The position numbers and the translations under genes were made by a program. The notes beneath the pieces were generated by a model. That model saw only the letters and a program-made list of their open reading frames with translations, ran no database searches and had not been told where the DNA came from. Below are positions 9,984 to 20,999 of a stretch of DNA of 64,000 nucleotides, piece by piece. Source of the stretch: Enchytraeus crypticus (taxonomy: Eukaryota > Annelida > Clitellata > Enchytraeida > Enchytraeidae); NCBI GenBank assembly GCA_905160935.1, contig CAJHZI010000767.1:732001-796000 (forward strand), given 5' to 3'. Each line of letters opens with the position of its first letter. Positions within the stretch are counted from its first letter, which is position 1.

Positions 9984-11174
9984 ATTGAGCGATTTCCTCC
10001 TAACGATATTAACAGTTTTAGATAAGGCGTTTTGATATCCCGTGGGATGAGCGATATGAGCATTATAATAATTCTCAGCAAACCACAACATCACCTGCTC
10101 CCTGGGCCCCCTCTCCTTCCCCCCACTACCTACCCCGCAAACACCCTCCCCATCAACCCTACTCAACGTCCAGCTGTCTCTATCACTCTCATCCTCACTG
10201 TCACTCCCTACCGGATGTCCCAATCCCAATGGATGTCCACCCAAACTGAGGAATGTTCTTTCCAGTTCTTCAAAGGTCGGAGTAACGACAGATTCTTCTT
10301 TAGAATTACTATTCATATCTACGATATGATCTTCAATATCACCGGAAATGTTAGAAGCTTCGCCGTTTAGTTTTTTGTTCTTCGTATGAAGATTCGGTCC
10401 GTTAATTTTAATGTCATTAACCGTAGGTTTTGCTCCACCGCGCTTCGATCTACTTTGTCTAAAGGTTGACCTGCGCTCTCTAGCCGTTGTTCCATGACTA
10501 TCGTGTGACGGTTGTCTTTGGCAACTTCCCTGCCCATCTTCGTAACCACTAAGAATATTGCGATCCTCGCGATTAGAAGACTGAAATGAACCGCTCTTCA
10601 TTGCAGAATCCTTGGCGTTACTCCTGGCATTGCTTTCTAATGGATTGGTTTGACCTAAGCTGACCTCACTTGTCTCGTTACATTCTGGAGTCGTTTCCTC
10701 TCTACTTCCGCCATTGCTTAACTCTGAAAACTCATCCAACCGAGCCAAAGGCACAGCAGTCCAGCCAGAGCCGGATGGTGCTTTTGATTGTTGAGCTTGT
10801 TCAGGTTGCCGAATGTCTATAAACTGTTGTTGCGGTCGCTGTTGTTGTTGTCGCTTATGTCGATGGAAAGGATGCTGTTGTAAAGGCACATGTGTTGTTG
10901 AGCCGGGTGCCCTGTGCGGGGCGTGGTGGGGGCCTGCAGAGCCTGGTGCCCCGTGCGGGGCGTGGTAGGGGCCTGTAGAGCCTGGTGCCCCGTGCGGGGC
11001 GTGGTGAGGGCATGTAGAGCCTGGAGCCCCGTGCGGGGCGTAGCGAGGACCAGATGAAGCATTGAGGGGATAGGAATCGGGAGAAGTGGATTCAGGTCGA
11101 CGTTCCTCATCAGTGAGAGCTGAAGAAGAACGACTTGCTGGAGTTTGCATAGAGTGCCGGAAGCTCTTCATATC
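9984..11174 (-). CDS. MyTH4-FERM protein exon: long disordered region before MyTH4
   Basis: This 397-codon exon lies between acceptor TTTTTGTAG and donor AAT/GTAAGT. It starts in phase 0 with DMKSFRHSMQ; the internal Met at 11171 could be an alternative start but lies just inside the acceptor. Residues about 45-95 are four copies of a 13-residue repeat of the form APHGAPGSTGPYH, followed by a Gln-rich run (KRQQQQRPQQQ), then Ser/Asn/Glu-rich sequence with basic patches (RSKRGGAK). The last 40 residues become ordered: VMLWFAENYYNAHIAH resembles the L-x-x-F-A-x-x-Y-F element that precedes MyTH4 in myosin tails, and RRKSLN leads into the next exon. No catalytic motif is visible. It is probably a linker between upstream domains and the MyTH4-FERM unit. 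Confidence 0.8.
10903..11050 (-). repeat. 39-bp coding minisatellite inside exon 9984-11174
   Basis: Four tandem units of 39 bp encode 13-residue repeats such as APHGAPGSTGPYH. The unit is a multiple of three, so copy-number change would not shift the frame. Confidence 0.9.
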
Positions 11175-11615
11175 CTACAAAAATATTACAAAACATACTT
11201 TATTGAAAATTAACATAGTTACTGCTACAGAAACAATTTCTTAACAATGAAATAGAATCCTTGGCCTACCTTTTGAATTTTGATATTGTAACGCTTAATT
11301 GGCTTTAATTCCTTGCTCTTAGTCATTGGTTCATTGTGTTAGAAGTTGACAGAGATAGCAATAGCAATCTAATTATATTGTTGTTGCTGTTCATACATAT
11401 ATATATACAGAAATTGTGCTACGTAATTACACATTTTTTATTATAAACGAGTCTTTACTTTCTCATTTCTTTTCCATTGCTTGATAGTTTTTGTCATAAA
11501 TATGCAACAATTTAAATCCGGAATACTGATTTATAAAAATAAAGTTTTATCAGATACAAAAAAATTTAAAAACAGGGGAAATTTTATTAATATTTAATTT
11601 ATAATTTAATTTTGA

Positions 11616-12504
11616 AGAGGTGGGCAAAAGGTGATTAAAAAGTTGTTAACTTAATTTTGACTGCCTTTTTAGTTATATGAAAAGTTTAACTATTTTTAAG
11701 TCGCAAGTTTCTAAAAGTTTAACTGCCCTTTTAGTTCATGAGAAGTTACTAACTACATGTACTTTCAAAAAGTTACTAAATAAATGTAATATATTTGAAC
11801 TGAGCTTGTAGGATTCATATTGACTACTGTTAATACTACTTTGAAATTTCTCACTGGAATTGCGTTAAATAGAGAGCTTAGCCGCCTATACAGAAATGAT
11901 AATCAATTGATTAGAAAAACGTCCTTAGCAAATTTCTACCGCCGAATCGAGATGTGAGTTCCATGTAAGTAATCAAACCAGTATTTAAACATTAAATTTT
12001 AATACTTTACCACATAAATAGTCAAACGTCGAATGTTTGCATTCTAAAGTGGACTAATAAACAAAGTCGTATAATAAATATTATGTGTTTTGTGGACAGA
12101 TAAATCTGCTGTAGTCTTGCCATCTTGTTTGTGCCATATCGTCATCATCATCGTTTTATTTTGAATATTAGTATAGCTAGAGTAAATTTTGTTTAGCTAG
12201 CGCAATATATTATTTCTACGAGTCTATTGACTTAAAATCTAACATACACTTAATCAATAGATGCAATGCTGTACAAATATACTATTTTAAGAATTTGATG
12301 GTTACTTACATATATGAGTATGAGCTTACCGTGTATATATATCTTTAAAATTAAGTTTGTGATTTTTGTAGTTTGTAAAACAAGTTTAATAAGTTAGTTA
12401 AAATAGTAGTTTAACTGAGTTTTTAGTTATAAAATACTTAACTGTTTTTAAGTAAAAGTTTACAAAACTTTTAACTACTATTATTTACTTGGTGCTCATC
12501 TCTA
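11616..12504. mobile_element. Degenerate non-autonomous hAT-like element
   Basis: The left end AAGAGGTGGGCAAAAGG and the right end, read in reverse as TAGAGATGAGCACCAAG, form an imperfect terminal inverted repeat of the hAT T-A-G-A-G-x-T-G-x-G-C-A type. Both subterminal regions carry repeated AAAAGTTTAACT / TTTTTAGTTA motifs in opposite orientation. No clean 8-bp target duplication was found and no transposase coding is visible. The element is old. Confidence 0.6.
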
Positions 12505-12632
12505 GATATTTTTTATTAAAAATCACATAACAAAACACATCATTTTTAGTCATTTTATTTGAGAAAGTGAAATGACTACAGAATATCTTTCGAAATTAAT
12601 TTCTAGGAAATTAGTCGGCGGTCAATTACAGA

Positions 12633-14046
12633 CAGTTTTATTTCAGTTCACAAATTAATTTCAGATTTCTATGACTATTCTATTCAATGATAATAATTTC
12701 CATTACTATTCTAATTTCAGTTCTTAAATAACTTAAAATTTCTATTACTATAATAATTTCAGTTCTCAAATAATTTCCAATTTCTATTACTATTCTGTTA
12801 TGGAAATAATTTATATTTCTATTTTATATTTTTAATTATTTCTATTACTGTCAACATTCACATTTTTCAATTAATCAACTGCAATTTAAATAAACTATAA
12901 ATTTTTCATTTCTTGTTCTGTTTATACTGCCATGTATTTTGGTCAATTAAAGATCATATATATATAAATATCAGCAGCTGAAGAATAGTTCTGTAAGCAG
13001 GAATGACAAAATAGTAAGTCTGTTGGAAGTTGCAAGCCAGATTGGTTTTAGATTTGTTACAAAAAAAATTATATAAGAAGTTAAATTTGAAATTAAATAA
13101 AGGCAATATGCAGTTCACCAGATATTTTCATGGCACATTTCTGTTAAGTTTAAGGAAAACTCGCATTTCCAGATTTTTCTGAAGCCTGTTTCGACTACCG
13201 GCTGTTACTGTTAGCAAGCCACAGAGAGAAAAAATTCATTCTACATAGGCTTGGGATGCCGGTGCCGTTACCAGGTCTTAAGCTATATCTGCTACACTGC
13301 TCTCTGGTCCTTCCAAAAGATCAAAGCATAAGTACAATTGCTGCTCGTGACATTAGACAAAAAAGCATTCAATTGCCCTAGTGAAGAGTCTAGTGATGAA
13401 GAAGCTGCTGGCGTAAGATTGTTTTTTGTTCTTCCTTCCTTTGTGAACTTTCTTTGTATACGTTTTCATGCACACGCCTTATGTGAGCCATAAGATTTGT
13501 GCCATTACTGCCGGCCAATAATTCTTTACCATTCTTTACCATTTCTGTAATCAATTATTTGACAGCAGGATTTTCCCTTTACACCGTCGTATATGAAATA
13601 CTCCCATACTACGCTTTCTTTCTTTCTCCCAGCGAACATTTTGGCCATTTTTAAACTCATCTTAAACCTGCAACTCACGATTAAAATAGATCCGACACCC
13701 CACATGTTTGCAACAAAGTTCACAAAAGAAAGATCTTGAAACAATCCACGGAAACATAAAAGATCACGGATCAAGAAAGCAAGTTGTCTTCTTCTTCTTT
13801 AATACATGTGATACTGAGATTTTAAAAATCGTTAAAAATAATCATTTATAAAAATCCAATATTTTATCACAATTTCCGTTCTTAGAAAATTTACGTTCAA
13901 GTTACTATTCTATTCAGGACGCAGAAATTTCTATTTCTATTCAATTTCTATTTTTAAAATAATTTCTATTCTTAATTTCCGTTATTGTTAACGGATATCA
14001 ATAATTTTCGTTCAAATTTCTATTACCGTTAACGGAATTATCACTG
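12633..14046 (-). mobile_element. hAT element with BED zinc-finger remnant
   Basis: It is flanked by exact 8-bp target duplications ATTACAGA at 12625-12632 and 14047-14054. The ends are CAGTTTTATTTC and, in reverse, CAGTGATAATTCC, a weak terminal inverted repeat. Subterminal regions are rich in TTTCTATT-like repeats and in CCGTTAACGG palindromes at the right end. The minus strand at about 13430-13670 encodes the start of a BED finger (VVWEYFIYDGVKGKSCCQI) and, in a shifted frame, its end (LMAHIRRVHENVYKE). The rest of the transposase is missing, so the copy is internally deleted. Confidence 0.8.
13430..13774 (-). pseudogene. hAT transposase N-terminus (BED finger), broken
   Basis: It begins near MSLKMAKMFAGRKKESVVWE. 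BED fingers recognise DNA ends in hAT transposases; the family pattern is V-W-x-x-F, a C-x2-C pair and H-x3-5-H. Here the Trp-Glu-Tyr-Phe and H-I-R-R-V-H parts are clear, but the first Cys pair reads CCQII, so one ligand position is altered. A 10-bp tandem duplication (TTCTTTACCA twice at about 13521-13541) shifts the frame between the two halves. No catalytic domain follows. Confidence 0.65.
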
Positions 14047-14108
14047 ATTACAGACCAGTTCGTAATGCAAAAAAGCAAGAAATACAAGTTGAAAGAGTCA
14101 GAGAGAAT

Positions 14109-14112
<4 letters not shown>

Positions 14113-14150
<38 letters not shown>

Positions 14151-14180
14151 AAGAAAGAAAGAAAGAAAGTGAAAGAGAGA
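14113..14180. repeat. (GA)n / (GAAA)n microsatellite
   Basis: GA dinucleotides followed by GAAA units. Confidence 0.95.
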
Positions 14181-14581
14181 GAAAGAGTGTGATAGATATA
14201 TTTAGAGTCTACTAATACATGTTGCATGGTAACATCACCACTATATTCAGAAGGCATTATGTAGCATCAACGTTCGAATAGCGTAGCCATCGGCTAGCGA
14301 ATGCAATCACACACTTTATCTGTTTCGCCATTAAACTTTAATGAGTGTACCAGTATCCGTGCAGGTTGATATATGAACTTAAAATGTAGAACATATTATA
14401 CAGATGAGGTACACATGATGTACAGATGATGCACAGATGATATACAGATGACGTATAGATGATGTACGCATAATGTAAAGAAGCTGTACAGAAGACGTAA
14501 CGGGCTATAGGCATGCATGTATCGTCAAACCTTAGGTGATTCAGATGCTTAAGCATACGTTGTAATAATTATAATGATTTA

Positions 14582-14725
14582 GGTGTCTTGGCTGGTAGCA
14601 TATCGGTAAATTGTTCAACAGCGGATCAGGAGGCGCAGAGTTCAAATCAGGGCTTTTCTCGTTACTAACATGCTATCAAGCAGAAAATGTACTTTACATT
14701 TGGCTTTTGCTTTTTTATAAGCTAC
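14582..14725 (+). mobile_element. tRNA-derived SINE (family 1 relative, diverged)
   Basis: Blocks in family order: TTGGCTGGTAGCATATCGGT head, GAGTTCAAATCAGGGCTT B box, CGTTACTAACATGCTATCAAG core and GGCTTTTGCTTTTTT tail. It resembles the subfamily at 27.8 and 43.4 kb. Confidence 0.65.
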
Positions 14726-15740
14726 AAAATAAAATTTCATAGTTTATCTTTAAATTTTTTTTCAAACTTAAATATTTAATGCACGAAACAATTTCATTGC
14801 TTGGTATTTCTGGCAATGGCTTCCATATAATACGCTGCAAAACTTATTATAAAATATAATACAAGAATGATAGAATTATTATAATTGCATCTGCAAATTT
14901 TAGCAATCCAATTTGATAGTATTCACCGATCTTCAAACTAATACACCTGTAATCCTACATGCTTAGCGTAGATCTTGTAAAACTCTGTCATCTTGCTCCA
15001 ACAAAATCAAGACAATTAGTATTACAGAACTTGTCTTGTGGAGTTACTAAACCAAGTACATCACGGACTAAAAGATGATCCCATGACGCTTTGATTCAGC
15101 CAGACTTCAAGAATGACGATGCAGAAATATGATCTTCAGTCTGACAGAAGTATTACATATAGATCAATTTCTACAGAATTTCTACATCTGATCATTTATG
15201 AAAAGCAGGGATACGATAGATGAGCTATAGACACGCATGCTGTATAATTTACAACTATGCTGAATGCATCTGCACATGAGTGATCGTATTACGTTGTTCA
15301 CCCAACCTGTGCTGTTTAAGACGTCCATGGTGGTGTTGTGTGAACACGAAACAGAAGTTAAACCGCACTGTATTATATAGTATTGCAATGTGGTGTTGCC
15401 ATTATTTGAGAAATCTACGTGCCAATAATCTAATTGAATCACTCGGGAAATGGCTTACAATTCGATTTCAAGGACGTCTGACTTTCCATTCTCCACAATT
15501 CTACCGACTGGCTCGCGCAGAGAAAAGAAGTTGCAAGGTCAAGCAGGATAAGGGATTTAATTACGAATTAATTAAATGCGAATTTCTAATTCAACTATAC
15601 GAGCAAAAATGTTAAAGGTATTTTGATCGGTATATCACTTTGATCCGATGCTGTTGAACATCTTTTGAATCTCAGTGGAATGAAAGAATTCAAGGTCATC
15701 TTTGCAAGTTCCATTCATGCAATTCATATTTTTTAGATTT
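14726..15740. other. AT-rich sequence, nothing recognised
   Basis: Overlapping short ORFs at 15182-15615 on both strands lack motifs and splice context. No repeat was recognised. Confidence 0.35.
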
Positions 15741-15744
15741 AAAA

Positions 15745-15870
15745 AAATTGCTATGTAAATCCCTTCACAAAAAGGCCATACCTTGCTCATACTTTATGTA
15801 GTCTATAGTTTAGGAACATAAATACGATTTCTGAGGTGGCTTCCCGTTTTAATTCTTAGTTTTTGCCTTG
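15745..15870 (-). mobile_element. SINE family 2 fragment
   Basis: It contains the plus-strand blocks CCCTTCACAAAAAGGCCATA, ATGTAGTCTATAGTTTAGGA and CTGAGGTGGCTTCCCGTTTT, which recur in the same order at 30150-30405, 32940-33180 and partly 60075-60205. Confidence 0.6.
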
Positions 15871-15983
15871 TCGCCTCTTAGAAAACGAGTCGCTAAAGGA
15901 GGATCTCTTCTTCAGTGTCGCAGACACCAGGCTAGAAATTAAAATTTATATAATTGTCTTATTCCTAATGTCATTATTATTGT

Positions 15984-16137
15984 GGGTCTTACTCGTGGGT
16001 CTTACTAGTAGGTCTTACTCATGGGTCTTACTTGTGGGTCTTACTAGTGGGTCTTACTCGTGGTCTTACACGTATATGTAGATCTTACTAGTGGGTCTTA
16101 CTTGTGTGTCTTACTCGTGGGTCTTACTCGTGGGTCT
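15984..16137. repeat. 14-bp minisatellite
   Basis: Unit GTGGGTCTTACTCG with variants (ACTAGT, ACTTGT); about eleven copies. A further pair of degenerate units lies at 16478-16507. Confidence 0.9.
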
Positions 16138-16359
16138 TAAATGAACAGCTTAATGAGACAGCGTTGAGTCTATGCAAACCTATGCAGAACATCGGTCAAT
16201 GACACACTGACAGAGATGATGTATCGCTTATTGTCTGACGCTAGCCTGACTATATCTGACAATACCTGACTATACCGGTCAATATTTACTAGAGTGTATT
16301 TAAAAAATATAATAGTTAAAATTAGTAATATTTTGTGATTATATTACACTATTAGTATT

Positions 16360-16580
16360 GCAATTTTCATGTTATTATTACTATGGATTATATTATTATT
16401 TTATTTTAAATTGTTGATATTATTGGTATTATATAATAATATTATTATTATTATAATTATTATATTATTATTATTACTCGTGGGCTTTGCAAGTGGGTCT
16501 TACTAGTGATATTGTCTTACATAGCTACTGCTACTACTGCTGCTGCTGCTGTTGCTACTGCTACTACTACTACTACTACT
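16360..16580. repeat. (TTA)n and (CTA)n/(CTG)n simple repeats
   Basis: Imperfect ATT/TTA trinucleotides, then CTGCTACTACTG-type triplets leading into the SINE tail at 16580. Confidence 0.8.
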
Positions 16581-16726
16581 ACAAAGCTAAAGCTAAAAAG
16601 CTAAGGATAACGTCAGTTTCCTCACTCGAAAGCGATGTCAGTGACGGGCGAGCCCAGGATTGAATCCCGCACATACTGATCCGCGGTCGAGTGTCTTACC
16701 GACTTCGCCACTGGCTCTAGCCAACT
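16581..16726 (-). mobile_element. tRNA-derived SINE (family 1)
   Basis: Complete reverse copy with the TCAGTTTCCTCACTCGAAAG core, a B box complement ending in CCCGCACATACTGATCCGCG, and the CGCCACTGGCTCTAGCCA head complement. Confidence 0.88.
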
Positions 16727-16734
16727 ACTATTGC

Positions 16735-17335
16735 AACTATTATTATTTTTATAAGTATTGCTCATTTTAATTCTTACTATTAATTTTATTTTTTATTACT
16801 ATTGCTTGTTCGTTTATTCCTCTGCCATCGACTGCAAGGTTCTTTGAAAAATAGTGAAATAAAATCATAAAAATTGAACATCAAGTTTAAGAAGCCTCTT
16901 CTTTACCTACAACCGTTATAATACCGATACGCTTTTCAAACAAATGCTATACCATCAACTGCTCTTCTATATGTTCTTCACTTCTGTATGTTTTAAATGA
17001 CTGTATTCAAAAATATTTAATTCTTAATAATTGCATAAACAGAAACGCCTCAAATATCGGTGTTTACAGTAAAAACTCTACTGGATAAGTTTCCATCTAC
17101 CTTCTAGAATTGAAAGTCATTTACTGGGCCATAAAGAAAGGCCAAATTTTAAAACGAAATCCAGATCGACGTTTATTTTGTAATTCTATACGAGAAAGAA
17201 ACACTGCTAGCGGAGATAAAGTCGAGAAGGAGTTGGAGAAACGGCCGGTCCTGGAATAAGGATCAGATATACGAGGAAATCAACGGCTAATTGTGTGGAT
17301 TAGCTCGACCACCCGCGCAGGGTATTGTGTTTATG
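16735..17335. other. AT-rich sequence, nothing firmly recognised
   Basis: A short minus-strand open stretch after TTATTCCAG near 17257 (DRPFLQLLLDFISAS) has an acceptor-like start but no convincing donor or similarity. Confidence 0.3.
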
Positions 17336-17339
17336 TGGA

Positions 17340-17790
17340 TGCTGACACAACAAATATCTAGATAAATTCCACCGAGAAACGCCAATCTCTAGAGATTTCC
17401 AAAGAGAAAAGTACAAAACTCCAGAGACGTTCACAAAAATAAACGCACAAATCTCTAGACTCATTAAATGAGATATTGGCAGATCATTTAGAAGCATTTA
17501 AAGAGGCAGAATTCTAGACAGATTCAAACAAAAACACGCAAGTATCTAGATATATGCAAAGCTAAACTCCAGTCAATATAGAGGTTTTTAAATAGAAAGC
17601 ACTGAAATCTCTAGACGTTTTCGAGATATCCTGAATCCTGATGTCTGAGTGTCTATACACACGGATCTCAGGTCATATCAGAAAGGAAATAAGCAGATCT
17701 TTTATACATATTCATTTAGAATTACGCAATTCTCTAGACAAATTCATAGAGATATTCGGAGACATAAAAACAGACATGTTCGTCTATATC
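17340..17790. repeat. Degenerate tandem repeat with ATCTCTAGA motif
   Basis: The motif A-T-C-T-C-T-A-G-A or a close variant recurs roughly every 55-60 bp with A-rich spacers, suggesting an old minisatellite. Confidence 0.5.
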
Positions 17791-18472
17791 TACTATATAA
17801 GATAATTATACTGGGTTGATTCAGATACCAGTCTAACTAAACAACATACTTTTTGCTTGTTTAATTCAAGAATGGTAGTCACACATAACAACGCACACCT
17901 AGAAATATACCAAACCACTACAATATAGGCTACTATTATAGTTATTTATATTATATGTATTCTTACATTGCTCTTAATACTGAAATTTAATAAAAGTAAT
18001 CTAATATAGTTACGGAAGATTATACATTATTTCACAATATTTAACTAAGTTAACCTTTTAACTTTAAATAATGAATAAAGTGGATGCAGAAATTTGAAAA
18101 TAATCAAACACGGTCAGATTTATTTCAAATTGGTAAATCCGATTTTTCCCGTGTTATGTTCGGGATAATTGAAGAATAGACACATCGCAAGCTGCACATG
18201 TCTAAGGCGACTAAGCAACAGCTGAAGAAGGACGAGAGAACCCACCTTAGTAGTTATATTTTCAAAAATTATATGTTACAAAAAATCTGAAATGTAGAAG
18301 CGTGAAAGCAGGAGCAGTAAAAATGTCTAAATCTGACGTGCTACTCTGCAGACTACAGGAGAGAGACATCCAATTACATAAGATTTGCGGAAGAAAAGGA
18401 GCTTTTATAATATACTAAAGTATATTAATCATAAATCATCTTTCTGCTGCTGCTCACAATCTATTAAAAGCT

Positions 18473-18567
18473 GCAAAGCTGGTGTTAATGTCAGTTTCAT
18501 CTCTCTAAAGCGATATCAGTGACGATCAAGCCCATGATTTGAACCTCGCACATACTGATTACATCAC
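18473..18567 (-). mobile_element. tRNA-derived SINE (family 1), truncated
   Basis: Only the tail, core (GTTAATGTCAGTTTCATCTC) and B-box region (CATGATTTGAACCTCGCACA) remain; the tRNA 5' head is missing. Confidence 0.7.
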
Positions 18568-19025
18568 AATTAAAAATTGTAATTCTATTTAGCTAGACAC
18601 CAACTAGACCTAATATAGTAACTGAAACTTTATCCATATAATTATAACAATAACTACAAGGGAAGCTTTCTAGTGATTTTCAAAATAGAAGAAAATAAGA
18701 ATTAGCTTTTGTTTTCTGTCAAAATGTATAAAGATTATATTAAAATGAAGACGCGGTGACAAGGTACAGTTCCACAAGCAATCCTTGATTTCAGGCAATA
18801 TATTAGCTACAATATATTAGCTACATTTTATACATTTATTTGAACACTAAAAACCTAGAAATCTTCTAACAATTTAAAACAGTAGACGCTGAATACATAA
18901 CTTTCGCTGTTTGTTAAAATGCACAATAAATATATTAAATGAAGATGCAGTGAAACAGTTTGTTGAACGATATCGTCTCTAACATTCCGCCCGTCTCTAA
19001 GCGATAAAACAGGCGTTAAGCTCAA

Positions 19026-19450
19026 CTCAGCCTATAACACGGAGCACTGGCTTAGCCTATAACATGGAGCCCTGGCTTAGCCTATAACATGGAGCACTGG
19101 CTTAGCCTATAACATGGAGCACTGGCTTAGCCTATAACATGGAGCCCTGGCTTAGCCTATAACATGGAGCCCTGGCTTAGCCTATAACATGGAGCATTGG
19201 CTTAGCCTATAACATGGAGCACTGGCTTAGCCTATAACATGGAGCCCTGGCTTAGCCTATAACATGGAGCCCTGGCTTAGCCTATAACATGGAGCACTGG
19301 CTTAGCCTATAACATGGAGCAGTGGCTTAGCCTATAACATAGAGCACTGGCTTAGCCTATAACATGGAGCACTGGCTTAGCCTATAACATAGAGCACTGG
19401 CTTAGCCTATAACATAGAGCACTGGCTTAGCCCATAACATGGAGCACTTT
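19026..19450. repeat. 25-bp minisatellite, 17 copies
   Basis: Unit CTTAGCCTATAACATGGAGC followed by ACTGG; 17 copies account for 425 bp. The main variants are ACTGG/CCCTGG and ATGGAG/ATAGAG, the latter clustered at the 3' end, so copies appear to have spread locally. Confidence 0.95.
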
Positions 19451-19679
19451 GTATAATGCCATGAATCGCCAGAAATTTTACCGGGAGATATTAAGTGATA
19501 AGCAAATCCGAGAAAGAACGATTCGATGCTGAAAAGTCGCATAAACAAGAAAGCGAAGTGTCTCGGTGCAAGAATGAGAAAAACAGAGAAATATAATGCG
19601 CAGCCAGAGCCGAGAGCTATTGTTTAATTTCCAACTGGAAAGACGAAGCGATCATCGAAAACACTCCTCCGTATCAGTT

Positions 19680-19870
19680 ATTCATAACATTCGTCCGATA
19701 AAATTCATCCGTGACAATCATTCGACAAATCTATAAATTCATCTGATAAAATGAATACACCAAAACTCATGCATAATATTTATAACTTCGTCGGATAAAA
19801 TTCTTTGATTAGTATTCGACTATCGTCAGCATGTCTATATAAAACACGTCCAATAAAATCATTGCCTGTA
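19680..19870. repeat. Degenerate repeat with TCCGATAAAATTC motif
   Basis: Four related motifs (CGTCCGATAAAATTC, CATCTGATAAAATGA, CGTCGGATAAAATTC, CGTCCAATAAAATC) are spaced about 50-60 bp apart. Confidence 0.5.
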
Positions 19871-20059
19871 AGATTTCTGAACATAGACAAGCTATCTAAA
19901 ATAGCTAATAGGTCTTTAAATTAACAATGTTAAACTATGTAACACTATTAACAGGTACTTAGCAATTGCCTTAAACACTGGCAGCATATGTCAACTCAAA
20001 TCTTAAAATTATTTCAAGTTGTTTGTCGAACACTTTAGGTGCATGGAAGGAGTAAAGTA

Positions 20060-20155
20060 TGGATTGACTGAACCGAACGTCAGCTCGTTAAGAGGCGAGG
20101 CAGTGGACCCTCAGAAAGAAGGTTCAAATTCAGCGGTCACCGTTTCGTTTTCGAG
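20060..20155 (+). other. tRNA-like segment, probably SINE remnant
   Basis: It has a possible A-box-like GTTAAGAGGCGAGGCAGTGG and a B box GGTTCAAATTC. No cloverleaf with intact acceptor stem was found, so a functional tRNA gene is unlikely. Confidence 0.35.
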
Positions 20156-20644
20156 GAGAGCCTAATAAATAGATTCTGAATTACAGGCTACTTTTTAAAT
20201 AATAGAACCGGTAAATAGGCGAAATACAGCAGCAATATCAATTAATACTATCATTACAGTATTCTCAACTATTCCTTAACATATATTATACTATTAACTT
20301 ATAAAATTTATAAAATTTAATTGTATAGAAGTTAAAATTGTAAATGTTTTCGTAGCTGTGTTAATGTATGCCCTAAAACTATAATATATCGCTGTACAGG
20401 TCCTAGATATTGATTATCTATACCATCTAGTCTACGCTCGCCTCTGACTAAAAAGTCTGAATTAAGCGTCTTTAAATTCTGAATTAATGTAATTATTATT
20501 ATTAAACACATACAAGCATTACTGTAACAATATTTTATTTCACTACTGCAAAACTGGCAAGTATTTTACTTGCCAACTGCTGCAGTATATACTATTATCA
20601 CGTCAATTGTTTTACAATAATAATATGAGCTAGAGTAAAAAAAG

Positions 20645-20905
20645 TCACAACATTAGGTAGAGTAATAACAATAGTATTACAGTCACAACATCAGGTAGAC
20701 TAATACCAATAGTATTACAGTCACAACATCAGGTAGAGTAATACCAATAGTATTACAGTCACAACATCAGGTAGAGTAATGTAATACCAATAGTATTACA
20801 GTCACAACATCAGGTAAAGTAATACCAATAGTATTACAGTCACAACATCATGTAGAGTAATACCAATAGTATTACAGTCACAACATCAGGTAGAGTAATA
20901 ATAAT
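20645..20905. repeat. 38-bp minisatellite, 7 copies
   Basis: Unit CACAACATCAGGTAGAGTAA plus TACCAATAGTATTACAGT. One copy carries a 5-bp GTAAT duplication. Confidence 0.93.
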
Positions 20906-20999
20906 AGTAAGTTTATTAAAATCAAAACATAAGCTAAACAAATAGTATTGGCATTATAGCCATTTCCGGTTTCTCACAAAATCCACATAACTAAATTTA

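Larger units (their letters stand above)
951..11174 (-). other. Gene model: MyTH4-FERM protein, six joined exons
   Basis: Six exons on the minus strand join as 11174-9984, 8359-8246, 6944-6609, 4874-4704, 1852-1694 and 1021-951. All five junctions inside the chain are phase 0 and each has AG acceptor and GT donor dinucleotides. The spliced product is about 681 codons: a low-complexity region, a MyTH4 domain split over four exons, and the first FERM lobe. In known proteins MyTH4 and FERM form one structural unit that binds cargo, adhesion receptors or microtubules in the tails of class VII, X, XV and XXII myosins. The reading is direct translation plus motif recognition; no alignment was run. 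The 3' part (FERM F2 and F3) lies left of the window. I do not assign a myosin class or gene symbol. Exons at 32022-32517 and perhaps 54296-54627 may extend it upstream. Confidence 0.85.

Noticed and set aside
10032-10370. Plus-strand 112-codon ORF
   Set aside because: Antisense shadow of the disordered exon, no motif.
10817-11110. 97-codon ORF in another frame of exon 9984-11174
   Set aside because: It exists because the 39-bp repeat is open in more than one frame; the splice-bounded frame leads into MyTH4 sequence and this one does not.
17200-17260. Possible small exon after TTATTCCAG
   Set aside because: No donor within the open frame that fits neighbouring phases.
19026-19450. CRISPR array
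   Set aside because: Units are directly adjacent with no unique spacers; the genome is eukaryotic.
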